Of a stretch of DNA of 64,000 bases, positions 9,752 through 18,345 are shown piece by piece (the stretch's first letter is position 1; the number at the start of each line of letters is the position of its first letter). The DNA lies in contig JADJWC010000003.1 of NCBI GenBank assembly GCA_016716565.1, positions 620,001 to 684,000 of the forward strand. The letters run 5' to 3'. The notes under the pieces were generated by a model. That model was not told the DNA's origin, ran no database searches, and worked only from the letters and a program-made list of their open reading frames with translations. Made by a program: the position numbers and the translations under genes. The stretch comes from a bacterium (GTDB lineage: Bacteria > Bacteroidota > Ignavibacteria > Ignavibacteriales > Ignavibacteriaceae).

Positions 9752-10419
9752 ACCAATCTTCAAAAAAGTATAATCACATTATCTGGGACTGGAACGGAAC
9801 TCTCTTCAACGATGTAGAGTTGTGCGCCGGTATTATGAATTTACTGCTGACACAGGAATCATTACCTAACATATCGATCCAAAAGTATAAAGAGATATTC
9901 ACATTTCCGGTTATTGAATACTATAAGATAGCTGGTCACTCTTTTGAAAAAACTTCTTTCGAAGTTCTTGGCAAGCAGTTTATGGATGAATATGAAGTAA
10001 GAAAGGGCAAGTGTGATTTATATATTGGAGTCAAAGAGTTGTTATCTGAAATACAAAAAAGAAAAATTCAGCAGCATCTTCTCTCGGCGTATGAGCAGAA
10101 CAGCCTGAATAGAATTCTGAAACATTTTTCAATTGAAAATTATTTCAGGAACATAGTTGGGCTTGATAATATTTATGCCGGAGGGAAAGCACATCTCGCA
10201 AAGAAACTTGAATCAATGATCCGGGCAAATGGAAGTTCAGGTAATATTTTACTTATCGGCGATACAATTCACGACTACGAAGTTGCACGGGAAATCAATT
10301 CTGACTGTATTCTACTTTCACATGGTCATCAGGATGAGGAACGGTTATTGAAGCTTGGAATACCTGTATTAAAAAACTTTGAAGAATTAAGTATCATTCT
10401 TAAGGAAAAATTGAATTGA
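9748..10419 (+). CDS. HAD-superfamily hydrolase, phosphoglycolate-phosphatase-like
   Basis: A 223-residue protein. Motif I is WDWNGTLFND near residue 14, with Asp as the nucleophile and Asn in place of the usual second Asp-Gly order seen in DxDGT. Motif III/IV is LLIGDTIHDYEVA (about 171-183), where the acidic pair binds Mg2+. A helical cap lies between them (about 25-90), as in Gph-type phosphatases. It shares ATGA with the upstream Nudix gene and overlaps the next start (TTGA), so the genes form a coupled operon. The substrate is unknown. Confidence 0.8.
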   Translation: MNQSSKKYNHIIWDWNGTLFNDVELCAGIMNLLLTQESLPNISIQKYKEIFTFPVIEYYKIAGHSFEKTSFEVLGKQFMDEYEVRKGKCDLYIGVKELLSEIQKRKIQQHLLSAYEQNSLNRILKHFSIENYFRNIVGLDNIYAGGKAHLAKKLESMIRANGSSGNILLIGDTIHDYEVAREINSDCILLSHGHQDEERLLKLGIPVLKNFEELSIILKEKLN

Positions 10420-10964
10420 ACATAATCCTTATTGCACTGGCTGCTGCATTAGTGATATGGGCAGTATTTATGTACAATCTTTTTATTCGTGACAGGAATC
10501 TTATCAAAGAAGCCTGGAGCGGAATTGATGTTCAGCTTAAAAGAAGACACAACCTGGTACCGAATCTTGTTGCATCGGTTCAAGGATACAGCACTCACGA
10601 AAAAACTCTGCTGGAAGATATCACTAAAAAAAGAAGTGAAGCAGTAAAATCTGAAAGCGTAAAGGATAAAGCTCCGGCTGAATCAGATCTTTCGGGAATG
10701 CTTAAAAATCTATTCATAGTTGCAGAGAACTATCCTGATCTTAAAGCAAGTGAAAACTTTCTTAATCTCCAGAACCAGCTCACTGAAATAGAAGATCAGC
10801 TTCAATATGCAAGAAGATATTATAATGGTGCTGTGAGAAACTACAATATCAGGGTCGAATCATTTCCATCGAATATCATTGCAGGTGTTTTCAGTTTTAA
10901 ACAAGAAAACTTTTTTGAGATTACTCTTGCCACAGAGCGTGCGACACCCCAGGTGAAAATATGA
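10416..10964 (+). CDS. LemA family protein
   Basis: A 182-residue protein beginning at TTG (10416) that overlaps the preceding stop. One N-terminal helix (about residues 3-22) is followed by the family signature AWSGIDVQLKRRHNLVPNLV (about 35-54), then a long coiled helical bundle. LemA proteins are inner-membrane anchored and usually pair with DUF2207 or TPM-domain membrane proteins. Exactly that pair is seen here, with the next start inside this gene's end. The TTG start is needed to include the membrane helix. Molecular function is unknown for the family. Confidence 0.88.
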   Translation: MNIILIALAAALVIWAVFMYNLFIRDRNLIKEAWSGIDVQLKRRHNLVPNLVASVQGYSTHEKTLLEDITKKRSEAVKSESVKDKAPAESDLSGMLKNLFIVAENYPDLKASENFLNLQNQLTEIEDQLQYARRYYNGAVRNYNIRVESFPSNIIAGVFSFKQENFFEITLATERATPQVKI

Positions 10965-12895
10965 GCAAACTGATCTTACTAATCTCACTAATTTCAATTT
11001 TAATATTCATCGGCTCATTATTTGGTCAATATGAAAATATTGAAAGGATAATATCATTTGACAGCGAGATTACGATTAATGAAGATGCTTCAATGATAGT
11101 GAGTGAGAAAATAAAAGTATTTGCTGATGGTAATAAAATCCAGAGAGGTATTTACCGAGATTTTCCAACTAAATACAAAGATCAGTACGGAAACAATGTG
11201 GTAATAAAGTTTGAAGTGCTGGAAGTTTCAAGAGACGGGAATTCAGAAGACTACCATACCGAAAATCAGACTAACGGGATAAGAGTTTATTGTGGAAGAA
11301 GCGATTATTATTTGCCACGCGGAGAATACTCATATACCATCAAATATAAAACTGATCGTCAGATTGGGTATTTCGATAACTTCGATGAACTCTACTGGAA
11401 TGTAACAGGCAATGGATGGGATTTCCTGATCGAAAAGACTACTGCAACAATCAATTTGCCTGCACCGGTTTCAGGTGATGACCTGGAATTATATGGATAT
11501 ACCGGTTACAGTGGTGACCAGGGAAGAGACTATTCCTATGAAATATTAAGTTCTGACCGTGTCTTGTTTACTGCAACTGAAATGTTTAATCCAAATCAAG
11601 GACTGACAATTGTAGTGCAGTGGCCAAAAGGTTTGGTCTACGAACCAAGTCAGTCGGATAGAATCGGTTATTTTATAGCTGATAACATCCAGATAGTTAT
11701 CGGACTTATTGGAGTTGTCGGATTGATATTGTATTATCTTTTTATCTGGTTTCGTGTGGGAAAGGACCCTGCAAAAGGATTGATTATTCCTTTATACGAA
11801 CCTCCTAAAAATTTATCTCCTGCTGCTGTGCGGTTTATCTCCGAAATGGGATATGACAATAAAGTCTTCACAAGTGCAATTGTTTCACTTGCTGTAAAAG
11901 GCTATTTAAAGATTGAAGAGAACGATAAAGATTATAAGCTTGTAAAGCTCAGCGGAAGCAAAAGCCAGCTATTAGCTGATGAACAGACAGTTCTAGATAA
12001 ACTATCTTTTTCAAAAAGCGGAGGCAGACAAGAGTTGGAGCTTGAGCAGAAGAATCACTCAATTCTGCAAAGTGTTATAAAAGCATTAAAGAATTCATTA
12101 AAGAACAGCTATGAAAGAAATTACTTTATAACAAACCGCCGGTATTTTATAATCGGAATAATTGTCTCGGCAGTGATACTCCTAGTTTCAATAATTGGAG
12201 GCTCAGGAGAACAAATATTTATACTGATATGGACGACATTCTGGAGCTTCGGAGTTTCTGCTCTGCTTTTCGGAGCGCACAAAGCATGGAAAGGTGTGCT
12301 CAATAAGGGTAGGGGAAAAGTAACAGCTTTAGGCGGAGCAATATTTATAACACTATTCTCGATACCCTTTCTTATTGGTGAAATAGTAGGGCTTTATTTC
12401 CTTTCCGAATTAAGCTCTCCGCTGATCATTCCGATCATTGCTATCATAGTTCTAGTTAATATTGTGTTCTACCATCTGTTAAAAGCACCGACACTGCTTG
12501 GCAGAAAGATTATGGACGGCATTGAAGGATTCAAAATGTATCTTGGAACTGCGGAAGGAGACAGTATCGCTTCAATTCAGGAACCAAATAAAACTCCAGA
12601 ACTTTTCGAAGCATTTTTACCCTATGCACTGGCACTGGGAGTTGAGAACAAATGGGCAGAAAAGTTTTCTGACATATTATCAAGTATAGATGGAGAGAGA
12701 GCAGGATATAAACCCGGCTGGTATTCAGGGGCAGCCTGGAGCAGTCTGGGAGCAGCAGGATTTGCATCATCGTTGTCGGGAAGCTTCAGCTCGACCATTT
12801 CTTCATCGTCAACTGCACCGGGCTCATCATCCGGGGGCGGAGGAGGAGGTTCATCAGGTGGGGGTGGCGGTGGCGGCGGTGGTGGGGGATGGTAA
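10961..12895 (+). CDS. DUF2207 membrane protein with glycine-rich tail
   Basis: A 644-residue protein. It has a signal segment, an extracytoplasmic beta domain (about 25-235, including GIYRDFPTKYKDQYGNN), a membrane helix (about 242-262), a winged-helix-like cytosolic region starting ISEMGYDNKVFTSAIVSLAV, then four further helices (about 395-510). The C-terminus is a Ser/Gly tail with a run of glycines ending in Trp. This architecture matches DUF2207 (YciQ-like) proteins, the usual partner of LemA. The gene starts four bases before the end of lemA. The role is not established in the family. Confidence 0.88.
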   Translation: MSKLILLISLISILIFIGSLFGQYENIERIISFDSEITINEDASMIVSEKIKVFADGNKIQRGIYRDFPTKYKDQYGNNVVIKFEVLEVSRDGNSEDYHTENQTNGIRVYCGRSDYYLPRGEYSYTIKYKTDRQIGYFDNFDELYWNVTGNGWDFLIEKTTATINLPAPVSGDDLELYGYTGYSGDQGRDYSYEILSSDRVLFTATEMFNPNQGLTIVVQWPKGLVYEPSQSDRIGYFIADNIQIVIGLIGVVGLILYYLFIWFRVGKDPAKGLIIPLYEPPKNLSPAAVRFISEMGYDNKVFTSAIVSLAVKGYLKIEENDKDYKLVKLSGSKSQLLADEQTVLDKLSFSKSGGRQELELEQKNHSILQSVIKALKNSLKNSYERNYFITNRRYFIIGIIVSAVILLVSIIGGSGEQIFILIWTTFWSFGVSALLFGAHKAWKGVLNKGRGKVTALGGAIFITLFSIPFLIGEIVGLYFLSELSSPLIIPIIAIIVLVNIVFYHLLKAPTLLGRKIMDGIEGFKMYLGTAEGDSIASIQEPNKTPELFEAFLPYALALGVENKWAEKFSDILSSIDGERAGYKPGWYSGAAWSSLGAAGFASSLSGSFSSTISSSSTAPGSSSGGGGGGSSGGGGGGGGGGGW

Positions 12896-13124
12896 TCCTT
12901 AGTTAAAGTTGACTAACTTATTGTATTCTATAACTTAAGTCTATTCTTTTAATTAGTTTTCTTTTCTCAAACCAATTTTATTAGGAGTAAAGAAGACGAC
13001 TGCTTTATATAAAATGCCTGCCGAATCCTTGTTATCTCTGATTAAGTGATGATCATTATAACATCGTGATATGTGAACCATCACTTAGCTCCAGGTTGTG
13101 CTCCCGATAAATGGGTATTGCAAA
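12896..13124. other. Intergenic region between convergent genes
   Basis: Separates the DUF2207 gene (plus) from the OmpA/SPOR gene (minus). It contains AAGTGATG at 13044-13051 and its complement CATCACTT at 13079-13086, a long-loop inverted repeat with no T-tract. No gene or convincing terminator is seen. Confidence 0.4.
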
Positions 13125-14816
13125 TTATCTTTTAAGTTCTTCCTTTTTCTGTCGTGCTTCGCTTAGTGAGTTGAAATATCCCACTCGGACCCTGTACCAC
13201 GTTCCATCGAGTTCAGGTAGATTTGCTTCAACTACAAATGCATTCTCACCTTTATTCCTTAATTGCAAGGCTTCTTTTTCTGCCTGACTTCTGTAGCGGA
13301 ATGAAGAAACCTGGAAACAATAAGTGTTACCATCTGTGAAAATCATATTACCCACATGCTTTTCAATTGCGGGATTATAATCGCCGCTGTAACCGGTTCG
13401 CGGAAGTTCTTTTGTATCAGTACCATCCTGAAAGTTTATTTCAACCCGGCGGTTTTGAGATCTTCCAAATTCCGTACTATTATCCGCTACCGCGTATTCC
13501 GGACCAAATCCTTTAACGATTAATCTTGATCTATTAATACCATTTAAGACAAGATAATCTGCAACCGATTCCGCACGTTCGTATGAAAGTTCCTTATTAA
13601 GTGAGAGAGAACCTGTATTATCTGTATAACCGCTTATTTGCCAGAATGTATCGGGATGTTTTTTCATAACTGCAATCATCTTCTCCAATTCGGATCTGGC
13701 ACCAGGTAGAAGTAATGATTTTCCAGTTTCAAAATTTACCCCGGAGCTTAATACCATTGATGTTATTTCGGGTAGTTCGGCTTTTGTGGATTCAATCGGA
13801 CAACCCATCTTGTTTACTTCTGTGCCAGGCGGAGTATCAGGACAGTTATCCCGGAAATCCGGAACTCCGTCACCATCGCTGTCTTCAGGGCAGCCTCTTT
13901 TATCAACTTGCACACCCTCAGGTGTATCCTTGCAGAGGTCGAGGTAATCGGGAATACCATCATCATCTGAATCAACAGGACATCCATCCACATCTACCGG
14001 AATATTTGCGGGAGTATCAGAACATTGATCCAGATAATCCGGTACACCGTCTCTGTCATTGTCAACGGGGCAGCCGAACTGATCAACAATCACATTAGGT
14101 CCTGTATTCGGGCATAGATCATCCTCATCGGCAACACCATCGGAGTCAGAATCTTTCACACCAAAAAAGTAAACTGTAAGTCCACCAAATGCAGAAAAGA
14201 AAATATCATTGTCCGACCCGATAACAACATCATCGAGATTATCCACATCTACATAGTTCATATTGAAACCTAAATTCAGAGATACATCATCCGAAACCAG
14301 GAATTTAAAACCAGCTTCACCAATTAGTGAAAATTCATGCTTTGAATATTTTTTCTGACTGTTCCTTAATAACTGTTCACCGGAAGGATCTTTGGGGTTA
14401 AAATAGAGGTAAGCTGCACCTGCATAAGCATAAGGCATTACCACATCTGAAATTCTTAGGATAAATTCTGCGCCACCACCAAGCGAAAGCCACGAAGTTT
14501 TGAATGCAACAAGATCAGGACGCGTTACCGTTGCACCACCCGAACCTTCAATATATCCGATGGCAGCGTGTCCTTTCAATCCCCATACGCCGAATTGCGT
14601 GCTTGGAAATAAATACTCGCTTGTTAACCTGCCAAAATAGCTCACTTTATTATCAGCAAAATCTGTCAGAGCGAGAGTCGGACCTCCTTCAAGCGAGAAT
14701 GCAAGCTTCCCCGAAAGAGGATGATATTCTTTTATCCCGAAGTTTTGTGCAGGAAGGCTGATGGAAAACAGAATCAGAAAAAAAATAATTACAGAGAATG
14801 GTGTCTGCGGCTTCAT
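13125..14816 (-). CDS. OmpA-family protein with TSP3 repeats and C-terminal SPOR domain
   Basis: Order of parts: a signal peptide (SISLPAQ), a beta-barrel of about 200 residues, five DSDxDGVxDxxDxCPxTP-type TSP3 repeats (about 225-340), an OmpA domain (about 355-470; ISGYTDNTGS and RSQNRRVEINF), then a SPOR domain (about 495-563; YCFQVSSFRYRSQAE and YRVRVGYFNSLSEA). Both OmpA and SPOR domains bind peptidoglycan, so the protein is doubly anchored. The start at 14816 places the signal peptide at the N-terminus; an in-frame ATG at 14828 is possible. Its barrel/TSP3 plan resembles the first OmpA protein of the window, but its repeats are a different, Cys-containing type. Confidence 0.88.
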   Translation of the reverse strand: MKPQTPFSVIIFFLILFSISLPAQNFGIKEYHPLSGKLAFSLEGGPTLALTDFADNKVSYFGRLTSEYLFPSTQFGVWGLKGHAAIGYIEGSGGATVTRPDLVAFKTSWLSLGGGAEFILRISDVVMPYAYAGAAYLYFNPKDPSGEQLLRNSQKKYSKHEFSLIGEAGFKFLVSDDVSLNLGFNMNYVDVDNLDDVVIGSDNDIFFSAFGGLTVYFFGVKDSDSDGVADEDDLCPNTGPNVIVDQFGCPVDNDRDGVPDYLDQCSDTPANIPVDVDGCPVDSDDDGIPDYLDLCKDTPEGVQVDKRGCPEDSDGDGVPDFRDNCPDTPPGTEVNKMGCPIESTKAELPEITSMVLSSGVNFETGKSLLLPGARSELEKMIAVMKKHPDTFWQISGYTDNTGSLSLNKELSYERAESVADYLVLNGINRSRLIVKGFGPEYAVADNSTEFGRSQNRRVEINFQDGTDTKELPRTGYSGDYNPAIEKHVGNMIFTDGNTYCFQVSSFRYRSQAEKEALQLRNKGENAFVVEANLPELDGTWYRVRVGYFNSLSEARQKKEELKR

Positions 14817-14872
14817 TGAACATCCCATAGTTATTGAAGTAGATGAAGTTTGTAGTAATTGATATATGCCCT

Positions 14873-14902
14873 CAAATAAAGAACTTAAATCCGGTTATCA
14901 AA
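14873..14902 (-). promoter_or_regulatory. Possible promoter of the OmpA/SPOR gene
   Basis: On the minus strand TTTG (14902-14899), 18 bases, then TTTATTTG (14880-14873), one mismatch from TAnnTTTG. It lies about 57 bases before the ATG at 14816, a normal distance for a Bacteroidetes-type promoter. Confidence 0.4.
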
Positions 14903-14942
14903 TTAAGCTCTTAAGTTTTTCTAAACAATAAGTAAGAACTCT

Positions 14943-16589
14943 TTACATTCCATAAAATACAGCAAATCCGAAATTGTTAATTGAGCCAAGCATAAATTCT
15001 TGTGTCCGCCCTTGTTCTTCGTCTGAAATATCCGCATAGTTATAGTAACCCTTAACGAAAAGATTATGCACAGGCTGCCAGGTGATTTCAAGATTAAATA
15101 CTTTGTCTGTTCTCCGTGCGCCATATAAAGTCGACGGATAAGGAAGCTGATACTGCTGTTCCGGAAGTTCGGTCTGTCCTTTCCTGAAATACCAGCCGGA
15201 TAACTTAGCATACAAACCTCTTAAAATATTCTGCCTGTAAGATGCGTAAAAGATATCCGAATTGCTTCCTACCCAGTGGCCAAGCTGATACTTATGACTG
15301 TCATAAGTATGGGCATCATTTGAATTAGTATAAACAAAAGGCTGCATCCTTGTGTATTCCAAGACCAAACCTGAATTTGGAATAATTAGATCTGAAAACT
15401 CAGTACCTATTGTGTAACCGATCGATGATAAATTCTCACCTTCCAAAACTTTCTCGATTGACAACTCATCGATGAATACTGAACCATAAACTTTGCTGTT
15501 AATTGGAGATATTCTGTAAGATGCGTCTGCAAATAACTGAGCATTGTCGCCGGTATTTGAACTGCTCGATAAATAGTGATCAGCTAAACGGAAGAACATT
15601 ACAGGGATAAGGTACACCGGCTCAACATTATCACTGTAAACGATCGACTCGCCAATTGATAAAGAGAGATCTTCAGCGATGTAGAATGATAGCAGATGCG
15701 ATGCGATATATTTGGGTATGTCCGAAATACTTTCTCTGCCCTCAACGCTGGTAGAACGGTAAGTTGATGAATCCGGTACATCCGATTTAAGAAATCCATG
15801 GAAGTAAATAAAATTCAACCAGTGAACGGGACGGAAATCAAGTCTTATCATCGGAAAGCTCGGAGCTTTGGATGAATTGATTATCTGTCCGGCTCTCCCA
15901 TTCCCGATATTTACGGCATATTTACCAAGCGATAAATTCCCGCTGTTCCATCCATAATTCACCTGTGCATTGACAACACTGTATTGAATGCTGTTGTCAG
16001 TATTCTTCGAGATATTAATTCCTGTTTCAGGAACATTAACTTTCCGATCGTCAATATTATCACCACTTTCAAGGTTATCACGAAAATCAAGCGAGTAACC
16101 CCAGTTATCTGAATAGTAACCAAAGAATTCAAGACCATTCCATCGATGTGAATAACCTGAACCCCATCGGTTACCGATTTCAATCCCTAGTATAGGATCA
16201 AGGTTAAAGCTGAATAATGAATCCCTGTAGTTAAAAAGTCTGAATCTATCCGTTTGACCAGAAGTAAAAAACTCAGTCCTCGGAAGATTCAATTTACCGG
16301 CATCGCTTATAAAAGAAATTTCATCAGCATATTCTCTACAGTAAAATTCAATCTCCTTTAAATCAAGCCCAGTTAAATTTTTCCTTTCCGATAGTGCTTC
16401 CAATAAATAAGTAGCTATGTCCTTTCTCGGAATTGGTTTTATTTCTGAATGATATTCTATAACACCCTTTATAAAAAGTCTTTCCAGCAGATTATAAATA
16501 TCAGAACTCACAGGCTGGTAAACCGTCTGAGCAAACGATTCAATCCAAATCACAGCAGCAAATAAAAAGAGACTAACTGATTTCATCAT
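14943..16589 (-). CDS. Outer-membrane beta-barrel, capsule-assembly Wzi-like
   Basis: A 548-residue protein with a signal peptide (to about residue 20, SFAQ). A short helical N-terminal region follows, resembling those before Wzi barrels (DIYNLLERLFIKGVIEYHSE). A long series of amphipathic strands then ends in NNFGFAVFYGM with terminal aromatic residues. The plan and length fit the Wzi/capsule-assembly superfamily, which anchors polysaccharide at the outer membrane. Its stop is followed two bases later on the same strand by the WecA-like gene's end, placing it in the polysaccharide operon. Identity is at superfamily level; no ligand site is recognised. Confidence 0.6.
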   Translation of the reverse strand: MMKSVSLFLFAAVIWIESFAQTVYQPVSSDIYNLLERLFIKGVIEYHSEIKPIPRKDIATYLLEALSERKNLTGLDLKEIEFYCREYADEISFISDAGKLNLPRTEFFTSGQTDRFRLFNYRDSLFSFNLDPILGIEIGNRWGSGYSHRWNGLEFFGYYSDNWGYSLDFRDNLESGDNIDDRKVNVPETGINISKNTDNSIQYSVVNAQVNYGWNSGNLSLGKYAVNIGNGRAGQIINSSKAPSFPMIRLDFRPVHWLNFIYFHGFLKSDVPDSSTYRSTSVEGRESISDIPKYIASHLLSFYIAEDLSLSIGESIVYSDNVEPVYLIPVMFFRLADHYLSSSSNTGDNAQLFADASYRISPINSKVYGSVFIDELSIEKVLEGENLSSIGYTIGTEFSDLIIPNSGLVLEYTRMQPFVYTNSNDAHTYDSHKYQLGHWVGSNSDIFYASYRQNILRGLYAKLSGWYFRKGQTELPEQQYQLPYPSTLYGARRTDKVFNLEITWQPVHNLFVKGYYNYADISDEEQGRTQEFMLGSINNFGFAVFYGM

Positions 16590-16590
16590 A

Positions 16591-18255
16591 TTAATGAATC
16601 AAAAATATAACTTGTGATAAAATTACAAATACAAATGATCCGGTGAATAAATAAAATCTGAACTTAGGTTGAATGTTTATAATCACTTTGTAGAAAGCAT
16701 AAATAAGAAAACTTCTGAAAATTGTATCTGAAATCAAATAGGATTTGGAAACAGGAATAAGACTTGACGTAATCGATAATAAAATAATAATCAGAATAAT
16801 TATTAAATCAAGCGCTGTGAAGAATGACGACTCCTGCTTGAGTATCCTGTCTTTGAATATCAGGAAGAAGCCGACAGTCGGAAGCAATATGCTTACGATG
16901 AGTAAATGATAAGTTAAATTTCCAAAAACCGGCAGGTACGAAATATCGACATACAGGACGTTATGTGTCTGGTTAAGGATAAAGAAGATTAAAATGTTGA
17001 AGAAAACTATTATATCTGTGATCAGCTTGTTCCGCTGGTAGTTCAGTACTGCAAAAACCAGAAGAAGGCCGATGATAATAAAAGAGGGGATTAAGAACTC
17101 TGCGATGGGGCCATCTTCACCAATCAACAAAAAAATGAAAAAATAAAGCAGCATTAATCCGACTACAGGAAGCACGCCAATCCTGTAATAGTTAATTAGA
17201 AACTGCGGGAACTTGTTAACTGCTCTTCCGTAAACCACAAGCTTCTCTCTCTGAATGATAAACTGAAGAATCCTGTTTGCAAAGAGAAGAGGGAATATCA
17301 TCACTGCAAATAATATCATACCCCATAATTGTGAATAGAACAGGTAGATAATTGCACACCCTGCAAAGAATAAAGAATATATCGTAATGATAAATACAGT
17401 AGTGGAATGAGTTATATTCTGACTGTAGACTATGTGATGTAAATGAGTCCTGTCAGCCGCAAACGGGTGCTTGCCTTTAATAATCCGTAAGAAAAAAACT
17501 TTTATTGTATCAACTATTGGGACAGCCAGAACTATCACAGGGAAAGTAAGATCTAGAACACCGCTCGACTTATCTGTAGCCACAATCAGAACTGCGCTCA
17601 CTACCAGGTAGCCAAGCAGGAATGAACCTGAATCTCCTAAAAATATCCTTGCGGGGAAAGTGTTATATTTAAGAAACCCTAATACACAGCCCGCAACCGA
17701 TGCAAGCATCACTAGTAAAAATGTATCCATTAAATTCAGACTGATAAAGAACAGCAGGATAAATACCAGCATTGAAATACCTGAAACCAATCCATCAAGT
17801 CCATCGAGGAGATTGAATGCATTAATAGTTCCGACAATAAAAAAAGCAAGAACAATTATTCCGGGGATAATTGAGAATTCCAAAGTGAATAAAGTGAAGG
17901 AAGATAAATCAGGTAAAAGGAAGACTATTAATAAAGCAGCCGCTACTGTCTGGTATACAAATTTCAAAAGCCAGCCCGTGCCGAGTAAATCATCATAAGC
18001 ACCGAGTGTGAAAATTATAATCGCTCCGAAGAGGTAGTATTTAATTGAATTAATATCGCTGTAGAAAATAAAAACAGAAGAAAGAAAAACAAGGAAGATA
18101 AGCAGGCCGCCCATTCGGGGAACAGGTGTGGAATGTAATTTCCTATTACCGTCAGGTAAGTCAACTACTTTTATCCTGTTGAACAGATCAATAAAGTATG
18201 GAGTCAGGAATATTGTGCCTACAAGAGTTGCAAAAAATATTATCAGGTATTGCAT
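16591..18255 (-). CDS. WecA/TagO-like undecaprenyl-phosphate sugar-1-phosphate transferase with extra membrane domain
   Basis: The first ~350 residues are a polytopic transferase of the MraY/WecA family. Visible sites are GNRKLHSTPVPRMGG (about 36-50), GAYDDLLG (acidic DD pair), NAFNLLDGLDGLVSG, FLGDSGSFLLGYL and the cytosolic HLHH motif. These bind Mg2+ and the nucleotide sugar. The enzyme starts polysaccharide synthesis by moving a HexNAc-1-phosphate onto undecaprenyl phosphate. At 554 residues it is about 200 longer than the usual 340-370; the excess is a C-terminal region with six or so further helices. The donor sugar cannot be told from sequence. Confidence 0.88.
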   Translation of the reverse strand: MQYLIIFFATLVGTIFLTPYFIDLFNRIKVVDLPDGNRKLHSTPVPRMGGLLIFLVFLSSVFIFYSDINSIKYYLFGAIIIFTLGAYDDLLGTGWLLKFVYQTVAAALLIVFLLPDLSSFTLFTLEFSIIPGIIVLAFFIVGTINAFNLLDGLDGLVSGISMLVFILLFFISLNLMDTFLLVMLASVAGCVLGFLKYNTFPARIFLGDSGSFLLGYLVVSAVLIVATDKSSGVLDLTFPVIVLAVPIVDTIKVFFLRIIKGKHPFAADRTHLHHIVYSQNITHSTTVFIITIYSLFFAGCAIIYLFYSQLWGMILFAVMIFPLLFANRILQFIIQREKLVVYGRAVNKFPQFLINYYRIGVLPVVGLMLLYFFIFLLIGEDGPIAEFLIPSFIIIGLLLVFAVLNYQRNKLITDIIVFFNILIFFILNQTHNVLYVDISYLPVFGNLTYHLLIVSILLPTVGFFLIFKDRILKQESSFFTALDLIIILIIILLSITSSLIPVSKSYLISDTIFRSFLIYAFYKVIINIQPKFRFYLFTGSFVFVILSQVIFLIH

Positions 18256-18345
18256 TAAATCTAACTATGATTTAGAGTTTTCACTTAGCAAAATTAAAGA
18301 TTAATATGTAATTAAATCCACAAAGAGAACAATATTGTAAAGAAA

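Noticed and set aside
12498..12902. Extra open frames within the DUF2207 gene's Gly-rich end
   Set aside because: They are out-of-frame readings of GGT/GGC repeats and have no start signal.
13044..13086. Inverted repeat AAGTGATG/CATCACTT as terminator
   Set aside because: The loop is 27 bases and no T-tract follows on either strand.
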